Part shown: one piece after another, positions 1 to 6,575 of the stretch | Layout: every line of letters begins with the position of its first letter | How positions within the stretch are numbered: the stretch's first letter is position 1 | Assembly: GCA_902464195.1 (NCBI GenBank) | Contig: CABQJB010000023.1 | Location: 1-15,970, forward strand | DNA from: an uncultured Megasphaera sp. | GTDB taxonomy: Bacteria > Bacillota > Negativicutes > Veillonellales > Megasphaeraceae | Length of the DNA stretch: 15,970 nt | Direction of reading: 5' to 3' | The notes under the pieces: model-generated | What the model was told of the DNA's origin: nothing | What the model saw: the letters and a program-made list of their open reading frames with translations, nothing else | The model's database searches: none | Position numbers and translations under genes: made by a program

Positions 1-388
1 ATCACATTACTCAAACATTACTCAATAAAAACCTCTAAAATTTGACGAAAAAAATAGCTATCAATGGCTTGGTTATAGGATTTCTTATTCAATGAAGTAA
101 GGAGCAAGTGTCAAACTTCCGAGGGTGAGCTCTCTGGATAGTGTTTCTTTGCCAACTGCGGCCGAAGGCCTCTATTATGCTTGTGTAAAGATTCACAATA
201 TTCCCAATTGCTATTGGCAAGACCCCCTCAAGTATGATATACTACGCGTGACACATAAGGCAGGTTCTTTTAAAGCGCCGGATTGGTACCGGAAACGGGC
301 GGATACTGGCGCGGACCGGCCGTGTTTTTGTGTCTGTTTGCTTATTTGCGACTTGTATCTTGCGAAAGAGCGAGAACGGAGGAAAAAC
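1..388. other. Non-coding leader region upstream of the ECF S-component gene
   Basis: This 388-base stretch has no convincing gene. A reading frame in phase with the downstream gene is open from a GTG at 125, but it has no good ribosome binding site and its residues (Cys- and Arg-rich) look non-coding. The first 26 bases are AT-rich and carry an 11-base direct repeat (5-15 and 16-26). A GGCC-GAA-GGCC dyad lies at 160-170. A probable promoter is at 214-243. From about 250 to 388 is a GC-rich leader that can fold: GCGCC at 275-279 can pair with GGCGC at 308-312 around an inner CCGG/CCGG pair (278-281 with 289-292). I could not match the leader to a known riboswitch family. Confidence 0.6.
214..243 (+). 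promoter_or_regulatory. Probable sigma-70-type promoter for the ECF S-component gene
   Basis: A -35-like TTGGCA (214-219) is followed after 18 bases by TATACT (238-243). A TG at 235-236, one base before the -10, makes it an extended -10 element. Transcription would start near 250 and leave a leader of about 139 bases before the ATG at 389. The boxes are good but this is pattern matching only. Confidence 0.5.
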
Positions 389-1018
389 ATGGAAAAACAG
401 AATGTTGCTGGTGTCATGCCGGCACGACGCACTTTTTTGTCGATTCGTCAGTTAACGGTTGCCGGTTTCTTGTCGGCGATTACGATTTTTTTAGGCCTTA
501 CGGGCTATGGTTTCATCCCGCTGGTCATCATGAACGCAACGATCCTTCACATCCCGACTATTATCGGCAGCCTGACGGCAGGCCGCAAGGTCGGCATGAT
601 CGTCGGCTTCATGTTCGGTATCTTTTCCTTTATCCGGTCCCTGCAGGCACCGAGCGCGTTGCTGTTGTTTGCTGTACAGTATAACGTCGTTGCCGATGCC
701 TTCATCTGTATCGTACCGCGTATCTTGATCGGCGTCATCGCCTTTGAATTATACCGCCATCTGAAAATCCGCGAAGTATGGCGCATTGCCGTTACGGCGG
801 TCTTGACGACGGTCTGCCACACGATTCTCTTCCTGGGCTCCTTTACGGCTATCGTCGGCGTCCCTTATGCCGAAGCACAGGGCATCCCCTTCATGAACGT
901 CATCAACATCATGCTGGGCATCACGGCCGTCAATGGCATCCCGGAAGCCGTCGTATCGGGCCTGATCATCACGCCTATCGTCATGGCCTTGCACCGCGCC
1001 GGCTTGAAAGTCGCGTAA
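389..1018 (+). CDS. ECF transporter S component (vitamin uptake, substrate unknown)
   Basis: The product is a 209-residue hydrophobic protein resembling the PF12822-type substrate-capture subunits of energy-coupling factor transporters. These bind a vitamin or other micronutrient in the membrane and pair with a shared EcfT/EcfA module encoded elsewhere; no such genes are visible here. After a short basic N-terminus (residues 1-20) come about five to six membrane segments, roughly 21-38, 42-60, 66-82, 92-120, 132-156 and 172-203. The stretch around residues 48-80 (MNATILHIPTIIGSLTAG, then a Gly-rich GFMFGIFSFI helix) is typical of this family. The start at 389 is chosen because GGAGG at 378-382 lies 6 bases upstream; an in-frame GTG at 125 would add 88 unlikely residues. 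Substrate cannot be read from the sequence; a pantothenate-type (PanT-like) role is one possibility. The gene is probably monocistronic, ending before the terminator at 1161-1195. Confidence 0.8.
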   Translation: MEKQNVAGVMPARRTFLSIRQLTVAGFLSAITIFLGLTGYGFIPLVIMNATILHIPTIIGSLTAGRKVGMIVGFMFGIFSFIRSLQAPSALLLFAVQYNVVADAFICIVPRILIGVIAFELYRHLKIREVWRIAVTAVLTTVCHTILFLGSFTAIVGVPYAEAQGIPFMNVINIMLGITAVNGIPEAVVSGLIITPIVMALHRAGLKVA

Positions 1019-1070
1019 AAGGCAGGGGTGCGTGGCTGTTTCGGCTGTCATGCACATGTGGGTGTATCCC

Positions 1071-1160
1071 TGTTTGAAGTTTGATGTTTGAAGCGAGGGC
1101 CTTTACATTAAAGACCATCCGCTAGCTACTAGCCACTAGCCGCTAACCACTAACCACTTA
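1071..1160. repeat. Two tracts of imperfect 7-base tandem repeats
   Basis: The first tract has units TGTTTGA (1071-1077), AGTTTGA (1078-1084) and TGTTTGA (1085-1091), followed by AGCGAGG. The second, at 1122-1156, has five units: CTAGCTA, CTAGCCA, CTAGCCG, CTAACCA and CTAACCA, then a partial CTTA reaching the terminator. Both tracts have the same 7-base period but unrelated consensus sequences. They are intergenic, so a change in copy number would not shift a reading frame. Confidence 0.8.
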
Positions 1161-1196
1161 AAAGGGTCTGTCGCACGTGCGACAGATCCTTTTTTC
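1161..1196 (+). terminator. Strong Rho-independent terminator after the ECF S-component gene
   Basis: A 13-base-pair inverted repeat (1164-1176 with 1177-1189, one G-T pair) is extended by three A-T pairs, and the T run continues to 1196. The core is the palindrome GTCGCACGTGCGAC, so a real hairpin would open a 4-6 base loop at CACGTG. It separates the transporter gene from the mreB cluster. The reverse orientation has only a short T run, so termination is mainly on the + strand. Confidence 0.9.
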
Positions 1197-1235
1197 CATT
1201 CCCTGAAATTAGTTAATGCGAAAAGGGGCGCAATG

Positions 1236-1272
1236 TGATAGAATATGGAATGATGACTGTTTTGTATAACAG
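1236..1272 (+). promoter_or_regulatory. Possible mreB promoter (extended -10) with a nearby dyad
   Basis: TG at 1236-1237, one spacer base and TAGAAT at 1239-1244 form a reasonable extended -10 element. No good -35 is present at the usual distance. Just downstream, CTGTT (1257-1261) and AACAG (1268-1272) form a 5-base dyad with a 6-base centre, placed between the putative start point and the mreB ribosome binding site. It could be a repressor site or a small RNA hairpin. Confidence 0.35.
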
Positions 1273-1302
1273 AATATGCGAAAGAAATAGAAAGGATTTG
1301 TT

Positions 1303-2343
1303 ATGGCTTCGATTTTTTCTCCATTAACTAAAAATATAGGGATTGATTTAGGGACGTCTACGACCCAGGTCTATGTGGAGGGCCGGGGCATCGTCCTGTC
1401 TGAACCGTCGGTCATGGCGACAGATGAACGGAACAGCAAGATGATTGCTGTCGGCCGGGCAGCAGAGGACTTATTGTCCCGGTCACCGGAAACGGTGAAG
1501 CTCCATCGCCCGCTGGTCCACGGCGTCATCGCTGATTACAGTGTGACACGGACCATGCTGGGCTACATCCTCAGCAAGTGTGTCCGCAGCGTCCAGCGCC
1601 TGCGCATCATGATCGGTGTGCCTTCGGCGGCATCGAATGTCGAAAAACGGGCCGTCATGGAAGCCGTCTATCAGGCCGGCGCCAAGGAAGCCTTCCTCAT
1701 CGAAACGGCAGCTGCCGCGGCGCTCGGCGTGAACCTGCCCGTCTATGACCCGGTCGGCAACATGGTCATCGACATCGGCGGCGGTACGACCAATGTAGCC
1801 ATGTTGTCCCTGGGCGGCATCGTCGTATCCAAGTCGCTCCATCTGGGCAGTCTCGATTTCAATGCAGCTATCAAAGATTATCTGCGCTATCAGTACGATA
1901 TCGTTACTGACGATGCGACCATTGAAGAGATGAAAGTGACCAACGGCTCGGCTGTCCTGCCGCTGGAAGATAGGGGCTATTACTTCATGGGCCGCGGTCT
2001 CGATGACGGCCTCCAGCGGGAAATGGCCATCAAATCGAGTGAACTCTATCACGTCATCGGCAAGCCCCTCATCAAGATCCTCGACCTGGTCAAGGACGTC
2101 CTGCGGGAAACGCCGCCGGAACTGGCTGCAGACATCATGGAACACGGCATCGTCCTCACCGGTGGCGGGGCCAAGCTCAAGGGCATGGACCAGCTCTTCA
2201 CGCAGGAACTGGGCGTGCCGGTCGTACTGGCTTCTGAGCCGGAATTGGCCGTCGCCAAGGGCACGGGCATTGCCGTCGCCGATCGTGATAAGTTATCGGC
2301 CCTCATCGAAGGGGCACAGCGTATATATAGGAGGAGATTTTAA
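1303..2343 (+). CDS. mreB: MreB-family actin-like cell-shape protein, divergent ATPase motifs
   Basis: The product is 346 residues, the normal size for MreB, the actin homologue that polymerises under the membrane and guides side-wall peptidoglycan synthesis with MreC, MreD, PBP2 and RodA. It keeps the phosphate-1 motif (GIDLGTSTT, residues 13-21), the phosphate-2 motif (DIGGGTTN, 157-164), the adenosine motif around TGGGAKLKGMD and the late AKGTG element. Several positions usually fixed in MreB differ. LIEEP is LIETA (E134, T135, A136). GGGTTE ends in Asn164. The GGDxxD adenosine-site pattern is GSLDFN (182-187). GTANT is GTSTT. The start ATG has AAAGGA 6 bases upstream. Stop and next start are separated by two bases. 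It is clearly MreB-like rather than DnaK or FtsA, but whether it hydrolyses ATP normally is doubtful. Confidence 0.93.
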   Translation: MASIFSPLTKNIGIDLGTSTTQVYVEGRGIVLSEPSVMATDERNSKMIAVGRAAEDLLSRSPETVKLHRPLVHGVIADYSVTRTMLGYILSKCVRSVQRLRIMIGVPSAASNVEKRAVMEAVYQAGAKEAFLIETAAAAALGVNLPVYDPVGNMVIDIGGGTTNVAMLSLGGIVVSKSLHLGSLDFNAAIKDYLRYQYDIVTDDATIEEMKVTNGSAVLPLEDRGYYFMGRGLDDGLQREMAIKSSELYHVIGKPLIKILDLVKDVLRETPPELAADIMEHGIVLTGGGAKLKGMDQLFTQELGVPVVLASEPELAVAKGTGIAVADRDKLSALIEGAQRIYRRRF

Positions 2344-2345
2344 AA

Positions 2346-3266
2346 TTGTTTTCGTTCGGTAAAAGAAGCGTCGTCTTCGTACTCATCTTATTCATCGTCA
2401 TTGCGCTTGTCGGCTGGGCCTGGCGCCAGCGCGATTCCCTGCCGTTCATTACCAAGCCGCTGATGACGATCATGTCGCCTTTTGAATACGGTGCCAGCCG
2501 CGTCATGGATTCGCTGACTTCAAGCATCCACATCGTCGACGTCAGCCTGAAGAACCGCATTGAATGGGAATCGCTGGAAAAAGAAAATGCCGACCTCAAG
2601 AGCCGGACCGTCGACTACGATGAAGTCGTAGCCGAAAACGACCGCCTGCGGGCGCTCCTCAATTTCAAATCGACCCATAATCAGTACCAGCTCCTGGCCG
2701 GTTCGGTCATTTCCCGTGACTACGGCACATGGACCAACACCATGATCATCGATGTCGGCAGTGGCGAAGGCGTCGAAAAAGACATGCCTGTCGTCACGCC
2801 GAGCGGTGTCGTCGGCTTCATCAGCGACGTCTATCCGCATTCGTCCCGCGTCCAGCTCCTGACGGACCCGCGGACCAGTATCGGCGCCATCGTCCAGCGT
2901 CCGGAATCGCGCGTTTCCTCTGTCGTCCGCGGCAACGGCAACGTACCGACAGAACCGCAGTTCGTCAACATCGCCAAGGATGCGGATATCCTGGAAGGGG
3001 ATACGCTGGTCACATCGGGCTTCGGCTCCATCTATCCGAAGGGCCTGCCCATCGGTACCATCGTATCGATCCATCAGAATGAAAATGATTTCGTAAAATA
3101 TGCCGTCATTCGTCCCAGCGTCGATTTCTCCAAACTGGAAGAAGTCTTCGTCATCCTGAAATCGGCCGATACCGGGTCTTATGAAAAACCGGAAGTCACG
3201 CCGAAACTCGTACCCCAGACGAATCGCGACAAAGTAGAAGGAATTAAAGGAGCCGCGGCATTATGA
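2346..3266 (+). CDS. mreC: Rod shape-determining protein MreC (TTG start)
   Basis: MreC is a bitopic membrane protein that links MreB inside the cell to PBP2 outside. This 306-residue product fits: a short basic N-terminus, one membrane segment at about residues 9-26, a charged coiled coil at about 67-107 with heptad-like leucines, and an extracytoplasmic beta domain from about 117 to 275. The stretch with VVTPSGVVGFISDVYP, followed by LLTDP, is characteristic of the family. The start is the TTG at 2346, 9 bases after a GGAGGAG at 2330-2336. The next in-frame ATG (2463) would remove the membrane anchor, so TTG is preferred. The last 30 residues are polar and poorly conserved. The stop codon overlaps the mreD start (ATGA), indicating translational coupling. 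Confidence 0.95.
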   Translation: MFSFGKRSVVFVLILFIVIALVGWAWRQRDSLPFITKPLMTIMSPFEYGASRVMDSLTSSIHIVDVSLKNRIEWESLEKENADLKSRTVDYDEVVAENDRLRALLNFKSTHNQYQLLAGSVISRDYGTWTNTMIIDVGSGEGVEKDMPVVTPSGVVGFISDVYPHSSRVQLLTDPRTSIGAIVQRPESRVSSVVRGNGNVPTEPQFVNIAKDADILEGDTLVTSGFGSIYPKGLPIGTIVSIHQNENDFVKYAVIRPSVDFSKLEEVFVILKSADTGSYEKPEVTPKLVPQTNRDKVEGIKGAAAL

Positions 3267-3772
3267 AGAAACTGAACTGTGTCATGACAGCCTTCATCGT
3301 CTTTATTCTGCAGGCTGCCATCCTGCCTTTTATGTTTAACAGCGTGAGCCAGTCTAACCTCATCTTCGTCTTCGTCGTCCTCATGGCCCTCCATCACGGC
3401 CAGCGCATCGGCATCATCACGGCCCTGTTGGGCGGATTTTGTCAGGATGTCATTATCGGCAATTTCTTTGGCCTGCACCTTCTGGTCTACCTCATCGTAG
3501 CCCTCATCTGCAGCTACCTCGGCCGCGACATCGACAAGGACCAGTGGGTATTGACATTGCTCATCGTCCTCGGAGCGACGGAAGTCGGCCTGGTCCTGAC
3601 CTGCGGGTTCCTCTTCCTGGCCGGCCAGTACATCAACATCGCCGCCTACTTGTTGGAATTCAGCATCCCTATGCTTGTTTATCACGGAATCCTGGCCCTG
3701 CCGGTGGATCACATCGTCTGGCATCTGCGCCGCGACGATGCCTTTTACGGGTTCCCGGGCTATCGCTGGTAA
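3263..3772 (+). CDS. mreD: Rod shape-determining membrane protein MreD
   Basis: This 169-residue protein has about five hydrophobic segments (roughly 6-24, 32-48, 51-66, 70-88 and 96-121) and a longer C-terminal one near 130-150, as expected for MreD. MreD is an integral membrane partner of MreC in the elongasome. The segment with a conserved GGFCQDVIIGNFFGLH (about residues 56-71) corresponds to the family's usual G-x-x-x-D-x-x-x-G-x-x-x-G signature. The start overlaps the mreC stop by four bases and lies after a GGAG in the mreC tail. A 19-base gap holding AAAGGAG leads to mrdA. MreD proteins vary greatly in sequence; order and topology support the call more than motifs do. Confidence 0.9.
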   Translation: MKKLNCVMTAFIVFILQAAILPFMFNSVSQSNLIFVFVVLMALHHGQRIGIITALLGGFCQDVIIGNFFGLHLLVYLIVALICSYLGRDIDKDQWVLTLLIVLGATEVGLVLTCGFLFLAGQYINIAAYLLEFSIPMLVYHGILALPVDHIVWHLRRDDAFYGFPGYRW

Positions 3773-3791
3773 ATAAAGGAGATTTAGTTAC

Positions 3792-5693
3792 ATGCTTGAA
3801 GCGTTATTGAAAAAGAAGAATCAAGATGGCCGTTTCCGCTACCTCTATTGGATCGTCATCGTGATTTTCGTCATCCTCGTCAGCCGGTTGGTCTATTTAC
3901 AGCTCTTTGCCGGCGAATATTACTATACTCTGGCCGAAGGGAACCGCCTGCGGGCCATCCCCATTGCAGCCATGCGCGGCATCATGTACGACCGCAACGG
4001 CCAGATTCTCGTCGGCTCGCGGCCGAGCTTCATGGTGACCTACGTGCCGCCGAAGGACGGCATGAGCGACGAAGAACTGCAGAAACTGGCCGGCATCCTC
4101 AATATGCCGGAAGACAAGCTGCGGGAAAAGGTCCAGAAGGTCAAGAGTTCTTACGTGCCGACGGTCCTGGCCAACGATTTGACTCAGGATGTCGTCACTA
4201 AAATCGAAGAACAGCGCAACGACCTGCCTGGCGTTTCTGTCGACGTCCAGCCAATCCGCTATTATCCGTACAAGATGATGGCCGCTCAGGTCTTTGGCTA
4301 TGTCGGCCAGATCGATGAAGAAGATGCCAAGCGCCTGGAAGGCGTCGAAGGCGTATCTAATATCACCCAGATCGGCCGGGCCGGCCTGGAAGCCTATTAC
4401 GATGACCTCCTGCGCGGCAAGGACGGCGGCCGTCAGGTCGAAGTCGACGCTGCCGGCAGTCCGGTCAAGGAAATGGAACGCAAGGACCCCGTAGCCGGTC
4501 ATAATATGCACTTGACCATCGACCTCTACCTGCAGCAGGCTACGGAACGGGCCATGGACCGCCAGATTGCCAACGGCATCGGTACCCACGGCATCGCGGC
4601 CGTCGCCATCGACCCCAATACGGGCGCCGTCCTGGCCATGGCCAGCCGCCCGGCTTACGACCCGAACTGGTTCACCCGGGGCATTACGGAAAAGGAATGG
4701 TCCCTCATCAACGACAATCCCAATCACCCCATGGAAAACCGCGTCATTGCCGGCGAATATCCGCCAGGCTCTACGTTCAAGCTGATCACTGGGTCGGCAG
4801 CCTTGGAACTGAAGAAAGTCACGCCTGATGAAATGATCTTCGACAGTGGCCGCCACTGGCTGGTCGACATGCGCAACGCCGGCGGCGAAGCCTTGGGCTG
4901 GATCAACTTCGTCGAAGCCCTGGCTAAGTCCGATAACGTATACTTCTACGAAATGGGCCGCCGCGTCGGCATCGATGATCTGGCAAAATACGCCCGCATG
5001 TTCGGCATGGGCAAGAAGACGGGCATCGCCCTGCGCGGCGAAGCACCGGGCCTGGTCGCCAGTGCGGAATATAAGAAAAAGAATTTCCACGATGAATGGT
5101 ACCTCGGCGATACGTTCAACTCGGCTATCGGCCAGGGGTTCCAGCTGGTTACGCCACTCCAGGCAGCCATGATCGTCAGCGAAGTCGCCAACGGCGGCAT
5201 CCAGTACCGGCCGTTCATCGTCAGCCGTATCGACAACCTCGACGGCACACCGTATAAGATTTTTGCACCGGAACAGGTCGGCACCCTGTCCGTATCCAAA
5301 TCGACGCTGGACCTGGTCCGCGAAGGGATGCGTAACGTTGCTGAAGAATCCGGTACAGCCGGTTCCCTGTTCGCCGGTTTCCCCATCCAGGTCGCTGGTA
5401 AGACCGGGACGGCAGAAAACTTCGGCGGCACGGACCATGGCTGGTTCGTCGCCTATGCGCCGTATGAACATCCGCGCATCGTCATCGCCGTCCTGACCGA
5501 ACAGGGCGGGTTCGGGTCCCTGTCATCCGGCCCGATTGTCCGCTCCATGCTGGAAGCCTACTTCCACGTCGGTGAATACGCCGAAGGCGCACCGAAGGAC
5601 AAGGACGGCAAGGGAAAAGATAATAAAACCGATAAGAATCAGCACGACAGCAGGAGCGACAGTCAGCACGATAGCAGCGAACAAGACCAGTAG
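3792..5693 (+). CDS. mrdA: Penicillin-binding protein 2, elongasome transpeptidase
   Basis: PBP2 is the class B transpeptidase that crosslinks new peptidoglycan during elongation, working with RodA. This 633-residue product has a membrane anchor at about residues 17-39, the N-terminal pedestal/dimerisation domain beginning with RGIMYDRNG (about 62-70), and a C-terminal penicillin-binding domain. The catalytic motifs are all present: STFK with nucleophile Ser327 and Lys330, SDN at 380-382, and KTGT at 537-540. The start has AAAGGAG at 3776-3782, 9 bases upstream. The final 40 residues (594-633) are an unusual low-complexity tail rich in Asp, Lys, Ser, Gln and His. It would lie outside the membrane and is not part of the fold. 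Spo VD-like or PBP3-like division enzymes are alternatives, but the position between mreD and rodA favours PBP2. Confidence 0.95.
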   Translation: MLEALLKKKNQDGRFRYLYWIVIVIFVILVSRLVYLQLFAGEYYYTLAEGNRLRAIPIAAMRGIMYDRNGQILVGSRPSFMVTYVPPKDGMSDEELQKLAGILNMPEDKLREKVQKVKSSYVPTVLANDLTQDVVTKIEEQRNDLPGVSVDVQPIRYYPYKMMAAQVFGYVGQIDEEDAKRLEGVEGVSNITQIGRAGLEAYYDDLLRGKDGGRQVEVDAAGSPVKEMERKDPVAGHNMHLTIDLYLQQATERAMDRQIANGIGTHGIAAVAIDPNTGAVLAMASRPAYDPNWFTRGITEKEWSLINDNPNHPMENRVIAGEYPPGSTFKLITGSAALELKKVTPDEMIFDSGRHWLVDMRNAGGEALGWINFVEALAKSDNVYFYEMGRRVGIDDLAKYARMFGMGKKTGIALRGEAPGLVASAEYKKKNFHDEWYLGDTFNSAIGQGFQLVTPLQAAMIVSEVANGGIQYRPFIVSRIDNLDGTPYKIFAPEQVGTLSVSKSTLDLVREGMRNVAEESGTAGSLFAGFPIQVAGKTGTAENFGGTDHGWFVAYAPYEHPRIVIAVLTEQGGFGSLSSGPIVRSMLEAYFHVGEYAEGAPKDKDGKGKDNKTDKNQHDSRSDSQHDSSEQDQ

Positions 5694-5735
5694 CCTTGAT
5701 GACGGTTTCATCTCATCAGAAAGGAAAGTGATTTC

Positions 5736-6566
5736 ATGTCCCGACTCATCGCCATCGCTTCCGGGAAAGGAGGCGTCGGCAAGACCTTGATTACAGCGAC
5801 TCTGGCCGTCCTCTTGCAGCGCCGGGGGCACCGCGTCCTGGCAGCCGACGCTGACATGGGCCTGCGCAACCTGGACCTGCTCTTCGGCCTGGACGGGGCC
5901 ATCCATTACGATGCCGCCCAGGCTGCGCGGGGGAAATGCCTGCCTGGCCAGGCCCTGCTGACGGTCGTGCCGGGATTGGATTTCCTGCCGGCCAGCCAGA
6001 AGCGGACGTGGGAGCGGATCGACATCCCGTCATATCAGTATGTCCTAGAGTCCCTGTCCGGAGCTTATGACTATACCCTCATCGACTGCCCACCCGGCCG
6101 CGACGGCGCCTATCAGGCGGCGACGGCCCTGGCCGATGAGGTCCTGTTCGTCGTCGAACCGTCGCCGTCGTCGCTGCGCGATGCGGCTAAGGTCATGCAG
6201 TCTGCGGCCCGGCAGAAGCACTTTCACTACGACGTCATCCTTAACAATTTTTACGCTGACGGCGTCATCACGCCAGACGCAGCCAAAGCATGCCTACAGA
6301 CCGGCCACGTCGCCGGTCTCTTGCCGCATGATGATGGCATCGACCGGGCTGCCGGGGAAGGGCGGATCATAAGCGCCGCCGATTCCCTGCCTTTTTGTCG
6401 GGCCCTGTCGGCGACGGCAGCCTGGCTGGAAACGGGGAAGGCCATCGAGGAAACGGCTCTGACGGCCTTCTTGCCAAAACACCAGGCCCAGCCCGCCGCC
6501 TTATCGGGCCTGTCGCTGCAACGCCGCCGTCAGGAATGCCGGAATTGGCGCCACTATCGTCGATAG
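5736..6566 (+). CDS. minD: MinD-like ParA/MinD-family ATPase, divergent
   Basis: MinD is a membrane-cycling ATPase that positions the division septum by recruiting MinC. This 276-residue product keeps the deviant Walker A motif KGGVGKT (signature Lys11, Lys16, Thr17) and the diagnostic ADADMGLRNLD segment near 37-47, which points to MinD rather than ParA or Soj. Other positions differ. The usual DSPAGIE or DCPAGIE switch reads DCPPGRD. The NRIR element reads NNFY. The C-terminus ends SLQRRRQECRNWRHYRR instead of the usual short amphipathic helix that binds membrane. It lies 42 bases after mrdA and 9 bases before rodA, with AAGGAAAG at 5721-5728. Neither minC nor minE is next to it. It may act as a MinD, or may have moved to another role in the elongation cluster. 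Confidence 0.8.
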   Translation: MSRLIAIASGKGGVGKTLITATLAVLLQRRGHRVLAADADMGLRNLDLLFGLDGAIHYDAAQAARGKCLPGQALLTVVPGLDFLPASQKRTWERIDIPSYQYVLESLSGAYDYTLIDCPPGRDGAYQAATALADEVLFVVEPSPSSLRDAAKVMQSAARQKHFHYDVILNNFYADGVITPDAAKACLQTGHVAGLLPHDDGIDRAAGEGRIISAADSLPFCRALSATAAWLETGKAIEETALTAFLPKHQAQPAALSGLSLQRRRQECRNWRHYRR

Positions 6567-6575
6567 GAGAGAGAA

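Noticed and set aside
160..170. GGCC-GAA-GGCC as a terminator of an upstream gene
   Set aside because: Four-base stem with no T run.
125..388. N-terminal extension of the ECF S component from the GTG at 125
   Set aside because: No ribosome binding site at a good distance and the extra residues are not membrane-protein-like. The ATG at 389 has GGAGG well placed, and the likely promoter lies inside the extension.
1122..1156. CRISPR array
   Set aside because: Seven-base units without spacers; this is a simple tandem repeat.
3897..5471. A 524-codon open frame on the minus strand across mrdA
   Set aside because: mrdA on the + strand has all PBP2 motifs. The antisense frame is open because of codon bias, has no ribosome binding site and resembles nothing.
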